From positions 1 through 7,078 of the forward strand of contig JBMYYE010000117.1 in the NCBI GenBank assembly GCA_049609065.1: 7,078 nt of DNA, read 5' to 3'. The notes under the pieces were generated by a model, which was not told where the DNA came from, did no database searches, and saw only the letters and a list, made by a program, of their open reading frames with translations. The translations under genes and the position numbers were made by a program. Positions 1-5,645 of the stretch are shown here, one piece after another; the stretch's first letter is position 1, and the number at the start of each line of letters is the position of its first letter. The stretch comes from JBMYYE01 sp049609065. Lineage in GTDB: Bacteria > Pseudomonadota > Alphaproteobacteria > Rhodobacterales > Rhodobacteraceae.

Positions 1-558
1 GCCAGCGCCGCCTTCAAATGCTTCGCCGTCCACTTTGCCCAAGAAGTTGATCACAACTTGATCGCCATCTTTTGCTTTGGAACCCTTGCGGCGGGATTTG
101 AAGTTTTGAGCCGTTTCAGCAAGGTTGTTCAACGCGTCATCAACATCTGCATCCGCAGGTTTTACAACGAGTTTCTCAAGCTTGATGCCAGAAAGATCGG
201 CTTCTGGGATCTCAGGAAGGTTTTCATAAGACATTGCAACTTCAACGTCATCGCCTTCTTTCCAATCTTCGTTTGTCATTTTCACATCAGGCTGCATCGC
301 AGGTTTGTCGCCTGATTTTTCGAAATGCTCTTGCATTGCGCCGTCAACGGCTTCTTGCATAGCTTCGCCCATGACACGTGGACCGAATTGTTTTTTAAGC
401 ATCGCCATCGGGACTTTACCCTTGCGGAAGCCTTTTAGTTCAACTTCTGGCTGTGCTTCTTTAAGCTTCTCGTCCACTTTTGCTTCAAGCTCAGCAGCCG
501 TGATCGTGATGTTATAGGCGCGCTTTAGGCCTTCGTTCAGGGTTTCAGTAACCTGCAT
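1..558 (-). CDS. tig: Trigger factor, N-terminal part (gene runs off the left edge)
   Basis: This is the ribosome-associated chaperone that binds nascent chains at the exit tunnel and has peptidyl-prolyl isomerase activity. The 186 residues in the window begin MQVTETLNEGLKR. The ribosome-binding signature GFRKGKVP (residues 43-50) lies in the tail-anchored N-terminal domain, which spans roughly residues 1-115. The sequence then enters the FKBP-like PPIase domain, visible as KDGDQVVINFLGKVDGEAFEGG-type wording from about residue 164 and cut at residue 186. The rest of the PPIase domain and the C-terminal chaperone arms lie outside. I chose the ATG at 558 because a GGGGA Shine-Dalgarno lies about 6 nt upstream and the resulting N terminus is the family's usual one. 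An in-frame ATG at 570 would add MGIN but has no good ribosome binding site. No frameshift is seen. Clp protease genes often neighbour tig but cannot be assessed here. Confidence 0.96.
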   Translation of the reverse strand, partial: MQVTETLNEGLKRAYNITITAAELEAKVDEKLKEAQPEVELKGFRKGKVPMAMLKKQFGPRVMGEAMQEAVDGAMQEHFEKSGDKPAMQPDVKMTNEDWKEGDDVEVAMSYENLPEIPEADLSGIKLEKLVVKPADADVDDALNNLAETAQNFKSRRKGSKAKDGDQVVINFLGKVDGEAFEGGAG

Positions 559-645
559 GTTAATCCCCATAGGATAAAGGGCCGCAAAGCGACCTGTGAC
601 AAAATTCTAGCATCTTCTATTAACTGGATGCCCGTGGCGCAAGGG
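559..645 (-). promoter_or_regulatory. tig upstream region with a weak promoter candidate
   Basis: This short spacer should hold the tig promoter if the hairpin on its far side ends transcription from the secreted-protein gene. Read on the minus strand it contains TAGAAT (plus 604-609), a 5-of-6 match to a sigma70 -10 box, but no good -35 at 16-18 nt. A second weak pairing is TTGCGC with TAGAAG at 17 nt. The GGGGAT Shine-Dalgarno of tig lies at 563-568. No ORF or operator is evident. The promoter placement is inference. Confidence 0.25.
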
Positions 646-685
646 CTGAATCGGGCTTTCCCTCTGCAAAGCCCGATTTATTCAG
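646..685 (-). terminator. Strong hairpin after the secreted-protein gene, probable terminator
   Basis: The arms 649-659 (AATCGGGCTTT) and 668-678 (AAAGCCCGATT) are perfectly complementary over 11 bp around an 8-nt loop (660-667). A second pairing, CTGAA (646-650) with TTCAG (681-685), can compete with or extend the base. The hairpin begins about 20 nt beyond the TAG stop (705-707) of the minus-strand gene and before tig. Neither strand has a proper T-run after the stem, so it is not a textbook rho-independent terminator. It could instead stabilise the mRNA 3' end or block readthrough into tig. The structure is seen directly; its role is inferred. Confidence 0.5.
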
Positions 686-704
686 AATAATAAGCCGCCT
701 GCCC

Positions 705-2828
705 CTATTTCCACACCACAATATCGCGCGGCGCATCTATGCCATCAAGATAAAGGCTTTGCTGGGCGGAATTTGCATCAATGGCAACAATGCGCCCTGT
801 CGCGTTGCTTCCTTGATCGACTGTCACCCACACCGTGTCCTCCTTATGATCCACACCAATTGGGCCACGAATGGCATGATCCCCCGCACCTTGAAGAGCA
901 TCGTCCAACAGCCCCCCCGCAGACAGGGTTGAGAAAGCCCCAACAGTCACAACCATATTGGCATCCAACTGCGCCTTTAGGGCCGCAAGCTGCGGCGCAG
1001 CCACAACACGCACCGCATCCGCCGCAGGGTCCGCAATATAAAGACGCCCATCATCCCCGAGATCCATAAAACCCGCCATATTAATGCCATGGCCTTGAAT
1101 AACTTGTGACTGGTGCGTCAGGAGATTTGTAATCGCGATCTGATTGCGCCCCGCAGAGAAGAGATAATTTTCACTATACGCGAGGGAAAATGGTGCGGTT
1201 AAATTCCACGCAGCAGCCAAAGGTGATTGTGATGACGCATTGGCCAGATTTGGGATTTTGAAGATCTTATAATCTGCGGCAAAATACGCTTGGCCATTCA
1301 TTGCCAACACCATATCCGTTGCTAAATTTGATCCATTGATATGCGTCACCGTATTCAATTGAGGCGATGGATATTGCGCCTCAACCTTCAAAAATCCCAG
1401 CTGATTATCAGAGGCGATAACCTTAGACCCGTGGCGCTCAAGCCCAAAAAGGTCATAGCTCGCATCATGCGCAACGGTTGTATCCACCTTCGCATCATCC
1501 ACATGATGCACAGCCGTGTTAGTCGTATAGTATAGTTTCGCTGGTTCAAGATATGTCAAAAATGGATCCGCCGTTAAACACACATCATCAAGCGCCGGTT
1601 CCACCCCATCTTGGGCTTGTATGGTCAGATATTGATAGTCGCCGCTTGCTGCAAAATCTTTATGATACAGTGCCCATGTCTTGGGCTTTTGATCCAGTTT
1701 TTTGTTGTCATAGATGGCTTGCTCAACGGGAATATCCGTTACCCAATCCGCCCCCGAGCACGCACCACCACAATGAGGCGTATGGGACAATCCCACATTC
1801 ACATGCGCAGGCTTTCGGCTCCATGGGTTCGCCGTCGCCCCCATAAAAGACAAACGGTATGTCTGTCCTGGAATGGTGGGGGATTTTAATTTTACAACCA
1901 CTGCCCCGTTTGCCTCGTTAAAAGAGTTGCACCAGAAACAGGCCCCTGGGCGCTCTAAAGAATTCAGCACCATCCAATGCGTGTTTCCATTGTCGCTTGA
2001 ATAGGTGGCATCGACTGGCGTTTTGGTATTCATGAACGAATTTGACGTATCCGACGCGCTTGTTCGGCGGTTTGTATGTGTATGAAATATATAACCCCAC
2101 GGGCTCATGTCACTGGGTTTTTCAAACCCGGGATCCTGAACCAAATTATTGACACCGGGCCCACATACCGTCGGTTCACATTCATCATCAAGTGATGTCA
2201 TAACAACCTGATCAAGGGCAACAATACGGCCTTTACCGGCCGGGTTTCTATTGCCAATCATAAATTGTGTCGCATTTGAATCTGCTTTAAAGTCAAATGA
2301 ATAGCGCGTCCAACCCAGACCTTTAACCTTCTGGGTTCCCACACGCTCATACCCGTTTCGATCATCCCAACTTAACTCAGATGTACGATCACTTATATAG
2401 ACCCGCATCTTTGTTTTTTTGTTTTTGCCGCCATTGGAATTGCTAACGGCAGCATAAAAGCTAACGCGGTAATTTTTCCCCGCCTGTACGGGCACATCCA
2501 TTGTGACAGCTATTGCCTCTTTTTGATAGGAGTTTGAATATAAGGTTAGCCATTGCGTCCCATCAACAGCATCTGCTGTTGGACTAAAGCCCCTATAGTT
2601 TCCATCCCCCACCTGATTAACATCAACCGTGGCGCCCGCGTTATACCAGCCACCTGCAAGTTGCTCACTATTACTCAGACCATGCGGCAAGTCCTCTATC
2701 GGAACCCCGCCATGTAAGCCGCCTTCGAAACTTCCATTCGGGAGCATGTTTTGAAAACACCCCTGCGCCAATCCCTGCAAAGGCAAAAGAAGGAATAAGA
2801 TTAAAATATGAATGGATGAAAACTTCAT
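705..2828 (-). CDS. Secreted protein: two jelly-roll-like modules plus a beta-propeller-like C-terminal half, function unknown
   Basis: I do not recognise a named family. The 707-residue product starts with a classical signal peptide: MKF, a hydrophobic run at about residues 8-20, and a likely signal peptidase I site after GLA (residue 21). Module 1 (about 24-215) opens with LPNGSFEGG and closes with ALDQVVMTSL. Module 2 (about 222-420) opens with NLVQDPGFEKPS and closes with ALDDVCL. This opening and closing is typical of galactose-binding-like jelly rolls found in carbohydrate-binding or adhesive modules. Residues about 425-707 hold repeated short strands such as GRLYIADPAADAVRVV and DTVWVTVDQGSNATGRIVAID, resembling NHL or SMP-30-type propeller blades. 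All eight cysteines (24, 217, 222, 297, 300, 353, 357, 417) lie before the propeller and suit periplasmic or extracellular disulfides. No C-terminal anchor or catalytic motif is visible. The frame stays open to an ATG at 3032, but the ATG at 2828 gives the signal peptide and has AAGGG about 6 nt upstream. Likely location is periplasm, surface or medium. Confidence 0.85.
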   Translation of the reverse strand: MKFSSIHILILFLLLPLQGLAQGCFQNMLPNGSFEGGLHGGVPIEDLPHGLSNSEQLAGGWYNAGATVDVNQVGDGNYRGFSPTADAVDGTQWLTLYSNSYQKEAIAVTMDVPVQAGKNYRVSFYAAVSNSNGGKNKKTKMRVYISDRTSELSWDDRNGYERVGTQKVKGLGWTRYSFDFKADSNATQFMIGNRNPAGKGRIVALDQVVMTSLDDECEPTVCGPGVNNLVQDPGFEKPSDMSPWGYIFHTHTNRRTSASDTSNSFMNTKTPVDATYSSDNGNTHWMVLNSLERPGACFWCNSFNEANGAVVVKLKSPTIPGQTYRLSFMGATANPWSRKPAHVNVGLSHTPHCGGACSGADWVTDIPVEQAIYDNKKLDQKPKTWALYHKDFAASGDYQYLTIQAQDGVEPALDDVCLTADPFLTYLEPAKLYYTTNTAVHHVDDAKVDTTVAHDASYDLFGLERHGSKVIASDNQLGFLKVEAQYPSPQLNTVTHINGSNLATDMVLAMNGQAYFAADYKIFKIPNLANASSQSPLAAAWNLTAPFSLAYSENYLFSAGRNQIAITNLLTHQSQVIQGHGINMAGFMDLGDDGRLYIADPAADAVRVVAAPQLAALKAQLDANMVVTVGAFSTLSAGGLLDDALQGAGDHAIRGPIGVDHKEDTVWVTVDQGSNATGRIVAIDANSAQQSLYLDGIDAPRDIVVWK

Positions 2829-2854
2829 AACACGCCCTTGAAAGCCGAATTCGC

Positions 2855-2860
2855 AATATA
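2855..2860 (-). promoter_or_regulatory. Candidate -10 box for the secreted-protein gene
   Basis: Read on the minus strand this hexamer is TATATT, a 5-of-6 match to TATAAT, 26 nt before the chosen start codon. That would give a 5' leader of about 20 nt. No acceptable -35 hexamer lies 16-18 nt further upstream; that stretch is occupied by one arm of the inverted repeat at 2862-2949. If real, the promoter would probably need an activator. This is a low-confidence reading from sequence only. Confidence 0.25.
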
Positions 2861-2861
2861 A

Positions 2862-2949
2862 CCTAAGTTTTAGATTACATCGCTCCGAATACAAAGCTAA
2901 AAAACGGCCCATCAGGACGCAGATACTCTTACGATCTAAAATCCTTAGG
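2862..2949. repeat. 14-bp imperfect inverted repeat in the divergent spacer
   Basis: The left arm (2862-2875, CCTAAGTTTTAGAT) pairs with the right arm (2934-2949, ATCTAAAATCCTTAGG). All 14 bases of the left arm are matched, and the right arm carries a 2-nt TC bulge at 2942-2943. The arms are separated by 58 nt. The spacer lies between the minus-strand secreted-protein gene and the plus-strand FMN reductase gene. The left arm abuts the candidate -10 TATATT, and the right arm contains TAAAAT (2937-2942), a -10-like hexamer facing the reductase gene. It could be a paired operator, a leader hairpin or a relic of a small element. No target-site duplication is seen at its ends. Confidence 0.55.
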
Positions 2950-3057
2950 CTGCTTGCAATGACATCACCCCAAACCGTATCCTCAGGCCCTAGACGACCT
3001 ATGCTTTGGCATAAGCTCCACATTGATGTCACCCATAAAACGCGTTAGCCAGTCTTT

Positions 3058-3585
3058 ATGACGATACTTGCAATCTCAGGCAGTGGGCGTGCGCGCTCAA
3101 CAAATTCGGCGCTGTTGCGGGCTGTGGCCGAAATTGCGGAACCCCCATATGAAGTCACTATTTTCTCAGGCGTCGCAGATTTGCCTGTGTTTTCTCCTGA
3201 CTTAGAGGAAGAACCGCTTCCGGATACGGTTCACGGTTTCATTGACATGGTCACAAATTGTGACGGCCTAATCATATCAAGCCCCGAATATGTTCGGGCC
3301 ATTCCCGGTGGTTTGAAAAATGCGATTGATTGGCTGGTCTCTCGTGAGGAAATCATCAACAAACCTATCGCACTGATGCACGCCTCTCACCGCGGGGATG
3401 ACATGCTGGCGCAACTCCGATTGGTTCTGTCCACGGTCAGCCAGCGATTTTCGCACGATCTGTTTTTGAGGTTTGAACTCATGACGCATTCCCCTGAGGA
3501 GATCGCACAGCATATGGCACAGCCTTCAAACCGCGCCGCCGTAACCGAATTTTTACGTAATTTTGCCACATATTGCAGGGATTGA
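3058..3585 (+). CDS. NADPH-dependent FMN reductase family protein (flavodoxin-like quinone/azo/nitro reductase type)
   Basis: The 175-residue protein has the flavodoxin-like fold of the NADPH-dependent FMN reductase family, which uses bound FMN to transfer electrons from NAD(P)H to quinones, metals, nitro- or azo-compounds in the cytoplasm. Two signatures are clear. GSGRARSTN (residues 8-16) is the phosphate-binding loop after the first beta strand. SPEYVRAIPGGLKNAIDWL (75-93) is the family SPEY...PG.LKNAIDW motif next to the isoalloxazine ring. Length is normal for the family. The start is fixed: an in-frame TAG lies at 3046-3048 and no other start codon lies between. No Shine-Dalgarno precedes the ATG (CCAGTCTTT), so translation may be weak or leaderless. 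The gene is divergent from the secreted-protein gene and convergent with the tRNA. The physiological substrate cannot be told; ChrR-like quinone reductase is one possibility. Confidence 0.9.
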   Translation: MTILAISGSGRARSTNSALLRAVAEIAEPPYEVTIFSGVADLPVFSPDLEEEPLPDTVHGFIDMVTNCDGLIISSPEYVRAIPGGLKNAIDWLVSREEIINKPIALMHASHRGDDMLAQLRLVLSTVSQRFSHDLFLRFELMTHSPEEIAQHMAQPSNRAAVTEFLRNFATYCRD

Positions 3586-3591
3586 CCAAGC

Positions 3592-3656
3592 GGCATGAGC
3601 GGTCATTGCCCCATACCCCATCAGCCAAATGATATGGCAAATGCCAAAACCTTTTT
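3592..3656 (+). terminator. Possible terminator region after the FMN reductase gene
   Basis: Two weak hairpins follow the TGA stop. The first (3593-3610) is GGCATGA-GCGG-TCATTGCC, seven pairs with one bulged T and no T-run. The second (3635-3646) is the TGGCA/TGCCA dyad, followed after AAACC by five Ts (3652-3656). Either could stop plus-strand transcription before it meets the convergent tRNA gene, whose CCA end is at 3679. Neither is strong. Confidence 0.3.
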
Positions 3657-3678
3657 AGATCTCAAAGGGAATAGAAAG

Positions 3679-3763
3679 TGGTACGGGTGAAGGGACTTGA
3701 ACCCCCACGCCTCGCGGCGCCAGAACCTAAATCTGGTGCGTCTACCAATTCCGCCACACCCGC
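3679..3763 (-). tRNA. tRNA-Leu(UAG)
   Basis: The 85-nt tRNA decodes CUA-family leucine codons. Read on the minus strand it has an acceptor arm GCGGGTG, the D-arm region with GGTAGACGC, anticodon stem CCAGA/TCTGG around loop TTTAGGT with anticodon TAG (plus 3727-3729), a class II variable arm (GCGCCGCGAGGCGT region), the T-loop GTTCAAGTCC, and acceptor return CACCCGT with discriminator A. The 3' CCA (plus 3679-3681) is encoded. The long variable arm, discriminator A and anticodon identify leucine. The first acceptor pair is G1-U72, where I would expect G-C; the other six pairs are normal. The gene lies 93 nt beyond nnr on the same strand, so it may be cotranscribed or have its own promoter, which I cannot identify. 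Confidence 0.97.
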
Positions 3764-3768
3764 ACATA

Positions 3769-3784
3769 TGAACGTTGCCGTTCA
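3769..3784 (-). other. Small GCAA-tetraloop hairpin just 5' of the tRNA
   Basis: On the minus strand this reads TGAACG-GCAA-CGTTCA, a perfect 6-bp stem capped by a GNRA-type tetraloop, ending 5 nt before tRNA base G1. It could affect 5' processing of the tRNA precursor or help end nnr transcription, but no T-run follows. In the same nnr-tRNA spacer, right after the nnr stop, CTTTTT/AAAAAG (3841-3855) can also pair, though it is AT-only and weak. The rest of the 93-nt spacer shows nothing clear. Confidence 0.4.
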
Positions 3785-3856
3785 AAGATTCTGCGGTCCT
3801 TCTACCGAAACTTATTCGAGGTGAAAAGGCCAAACTCATTCTTTTTGTGAAAAAGA

Positions 3857-5467
3857 TCAAAGACCCAATTGGGCCAAGACCGCTGGCACCATATCTGGCA
3901 AATCTTCCGCGATGAGCCCTACCCCTTTCAAATGCGCCGCTGTGAGATGCAAATAGGCCCCATAAGCCGCCGCATCATGCGCGGCGATCCCGCGTGCCAA
4001 AAGCCCCGTGATAAGCCCCGCCAAAACATCCCCTGCCCCCGCGGTGGCCAACCATGGCATCGCCTGATCATAAAGCGCCCCATTCAAGGCGGTTTGCCCA
4101 TCCGCAGACGCAATGAGCGTTGCAGGACCTTTGAGCAAAACAGTACAGCCCGCCGCCTGCGCCGCCTTTCGCGTCGCGGTGGCTTTGTCGATGTCATTCA
4201 TGCGCAGTGCCGCCGCCAAATCCGGGAACAGGCGCGCAAATTCACCCTCATGCGGGGTTAAGACCACATTAGAATGCAAAAGCGGCCACAAGCGCGCACG
4301 GTTTTGCGCCAAAAGCGTGAGCGCATCCGCATCCAAAACGACGCAGCGCTTGGACTGCAACGCGGCCTCCACGAGGTCCGCTTTCGCCTCCGTCAGGCCC
4401 AAGGCAGGCCCAAGGCACAGGGCCGTGATCCGTGTATCCGCCAAAATCGCGGTGAGCGCCTGCGCGTCCTCCATCGGGGTGAGCATCACCGCCGTTACCT
4501 GTGCTGCGCACTCTGCCATGGCCTCTTGAGGGGCCGCCAAGGTCACGACCCCAGCCCCGATGCGCAGCGCCGCGCGCGCCGCCATCCGCGCCGCGCCTGT
4601 TTTTCCCGCAGGCCCTGAGAGAACCAAACCGTGGCCGTGGCTGAATTTATGACCTGAGGCTTTGTCCAACACATGGCGCATCCGCAGATCAGGCTTCACC
4701 AAAGTAACAGGTGAAAAATCATCCCGCGTTTTGAGCCAATCGTTCAAAAGCGGCGCAAGTCCGATGGGTTTCACCACAAGTTTGCCCACCGCTTGGGGGG
4801 CTGCGCCCAGATAATGCCCCAGTTTTGCGGTTTCAAAACTCACCGTGAGGTTGGCCGCAATGGCAAAATCAAGCGAATTCACACCATCATCAGCCCCCAC
4901 ATAAGCGCCCGTATCCGCGCTATACCCGCTCGGAATATCCACGGAAACCACTTTGGGAACGTCTGCGGTCGGGGACGCCGCCGCCCAGTAATTTAACGTA
5001 TCTTGGATCTGCCCGTGGGTTTCAAATCCCCGCGTAAGCCCCGTCCCAAAAAGCGCATCAATCACCAAGGCGCAGCCACCTTGGCGCGTTTTATATCCCT
5101 CAAGCACCTCATCCGTGAGCGGGCGCACCGCCCCCCCCATGGCCCGCCAGCGATCACAATTCGCCTGCGCATCCGCAGGGAGATGATCAGGATTCCCAAG
5201 GGCATAGACCGCCACATCCCAGCCCCAATCGCGCAACATCCGCGCCACGACATAGCCATCGCCGCCATTGTTGCCAGGTCCCGCCAGAACCACGCCATGA
5301 TAGGAACTTTGCGCCAGTTCAGGCCAAGTTTCAAACACCGCATCAACAACCGCGCGCCCCGCGCGTTCCATCAGTTCAAGTCCCGTAACAGGCGTCCCCA
5401 AGACCCCCGACTCAATCGCTGCAGTTTCAAGATCACGCATTTCAGAAGCCGTCATAAGAGCAGACAT
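3857..5467 (-). CDS. nnr: Bifunctional NAD(P)H-hydrate repair enzyme (epimerase plus ADP-dependent dehydratase)
   Basis: The 536-residue enzyme repairs hydrated NADH and NADPH (NAD(P)HX): the N-terminal domain interconverts S and R epimers and the C-terminal domain dehydrates the S form using ADP. The YjeF N-terminal domain (about 1-235) shows GPGNNGGDG (63-71), the nucleotide-binding loop, IDALFGTGLTR (136-146) with likely K+ ligand D137, and VDIPSG (176-181) with the likely catalytic D177. The ribokinase-like C-terminal domain (about 255-536) shows GPAGKTGAARMAA (285-297), LDADAL (378-383), TPHEGEFARL (404-413), LKGPATLIA (445-453) and ATAGAGDVLAG (474-484) with the catalytic D480. Length and order match the fused bacterial form, and no key residue is missing. 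The start at 5467 has AAAGGA about 8 nt upstream; in-frame ATGs at codons 5 and 10 are less well placed. The gene is divergent from glnB, an arrangement I recall as common in Rhodobacterales. Confidence 0.95.
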   Translation of the reverse strand: MSALMTASEMRDLETAAIESGVLGTPVTGLELMERAGRAVVDAVFETWPELAQSSYHGVVLAGPGNNGGDGYVVARMLRDWGWDVAVYALGNPDHLPADAQANCDRWRAMGGAVRPLTDEVLEGYKTRQGGCALVIDALFGTGLTRGFETHGQIQDTLNYWAAASPTADVPKVVSVDIPSGYSADTGAYVGADDGVNSLDFAIAANLTVSFETAKLGHYLGAAPQAVGKLVVKPIGLAPLLNDWLKTRDDFSPVTLVKPDLRMRHVLDKASGHKFSHGHGLVLSGPAGKTGAARMAARAALRIGAGVVTLAAPQEAMAECAAQVTAVMLTPMEDAQALTAILADTRITALCLGPALGLTEAKADLVEAALQSKRCVVLDADALTLLAQNRARLWPLLHSNVVLTPHEGEFARLFPDLAAALRMNDIDKATATRKAAQAAGCTVLLKGPATLIASADGQTALNGALYDQAMPWLATAGAGDVLAGLITGLLARGIAAHDAAAYGAYLHLTAAHLKGVGLIAEDLPDMVPAVLAQLGL

Positions 5468-5486
5468 GGAACAGTCCTTTTGCGGT

Positions 5487-5516
5487 TTGGCGTTTTGAGT
5501 ATGCTTACTTTGTAAT
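5487..5516 (+). promoter_or_regulatory. Candidate sigma70-like promoter of glnB-glnA
   Basis: TTGGCG (5487-5492) and TGTAAT (5511-5516) resemble -35 (4 of 6) and -10 (5 of 6) hexamers with an 18-nt gap. Transcription would start near 5523 and give a leader of about 120 nt before glnB. No sigma54 -24/-12 element with correct GG-N10-GC spacing was found here. In Rhodobacter capsulatus NtrC is known to activate sigma70 promoters, so a sigma70 form would not exclude nitrogen control. The call is inference from pattern only. Confidence 0.35.
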
Positions 5517-5527
5517 CATGGTGATTA
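5513..5527. promoter_or_regulatory. Perfect 15-bp dyad, possible operator upstream of glnB
   Basis: TAATCA-TGG-TGATTA is a perfect 6-bp inverted repeat with a 3-nt centre. It overlaps the last four bases of the candidate glnB -10 box and the presumed start site, a position where a dimeric repressor could act on glnB or on the divergent nnr gene. It does not resemble the GCAC-N7-GTGC type of NtrC site. No regulator can be named. Confidence 0.4.
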
Positions 5528-5559
5528 AAAAATAGGCAGAGGTGGTCAAACTGCATAAA

Positions 5560-5610
5560 ACCACTGCTGCGCGACCTTTATGCCAATTGAAGACGCGTAA
5601 GGAAAGTGGT
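5560..5610 (+). other. Potential structured leader RNA upstream of glnB
   Basis: ACCACT (5560-5565) pairs with AGTGGT (5605-5610). Inside it CGCG (5570-5573) pairs with CGCG (5594-5597), and CTT (5576-5578) with AAG (5590-5592), leaving an 11-nt loop and unequal internal loops. Together these make a nested 51-nt stem in the presumed 5' leader, ending 35 nt before the glnB start. A further GTGGT (5542-5546) can pair with the same ACCAC, giving a competing fold. Whether this regulates anything is unknown. Confidence 0.3.
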
Positions 5611-5631
5611 CTGTCATAGACAACGTAAACC

Positions 5632-5643
5632 GAAGGAGCCTTC
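5632..5643 (+). promoter_or_regulatory. glnB ribosome binding site within a small dyad
   Basis: AAGGAG (5633-5638) is a near-consensus Shine-Dalgarno 7 nt before the ATG at 5646 and fixes the glnB start. It lies inside GAAGGAGCCTTC, in which GAAG and CTTC can pair around GAGC. The stem is only 4 bp and probably melts easily, but it could slightly mask the site. Confidence 0.7.
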
Positions 5644-5645
5644 CC

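Noticed and set aside
773..1069. Proline- and histidine-rich plus-strand frame of 98 codons
   Set aside because: It lies wholly opposite the secreted-protein gene, and its composition is what the antisense of that coding sequence produces. It has no ribosome binding site or recognisable domain.
2755..2828. Lipoprotein signal peptide, because a cysteine follows LAQG
   Set aside because: The residues before Cys24 are A-Q-G; glutamine at -2 does not fit the usual lipobox. A signal peptidase I site after GLA is a better reading.
2829..3032. 68-codon in-frame N-terminal extension of the secreted protein, from an ATG at 3032
   Set aside because: It would bury a classical signal peptide inside the protein, and the added residues look like non-coding translation. 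The start at 2828 has a ribosome binding site and gives the signal peptide at the N terminus.
3621..3860. Minus-strand frame of 79 codons across the tRNA
   Set aside because: It translates straight through tRNA-Leu and is a chance open frame.
5481..5510. Sigma54 promoter upstream of glnB (TGGCG...ATGC)
   Set aside because: The GG and GC are separated by 12 nt rather than the required 10, and the -12 element is poor.
5003..5515. Arginine-rich plus-strand frame of 170 codons opposite nnr
   Set aside because: Nnr on the other strand has complete family motifs throughout. The antisense frame reflects codon bias in the GC-rich gene.
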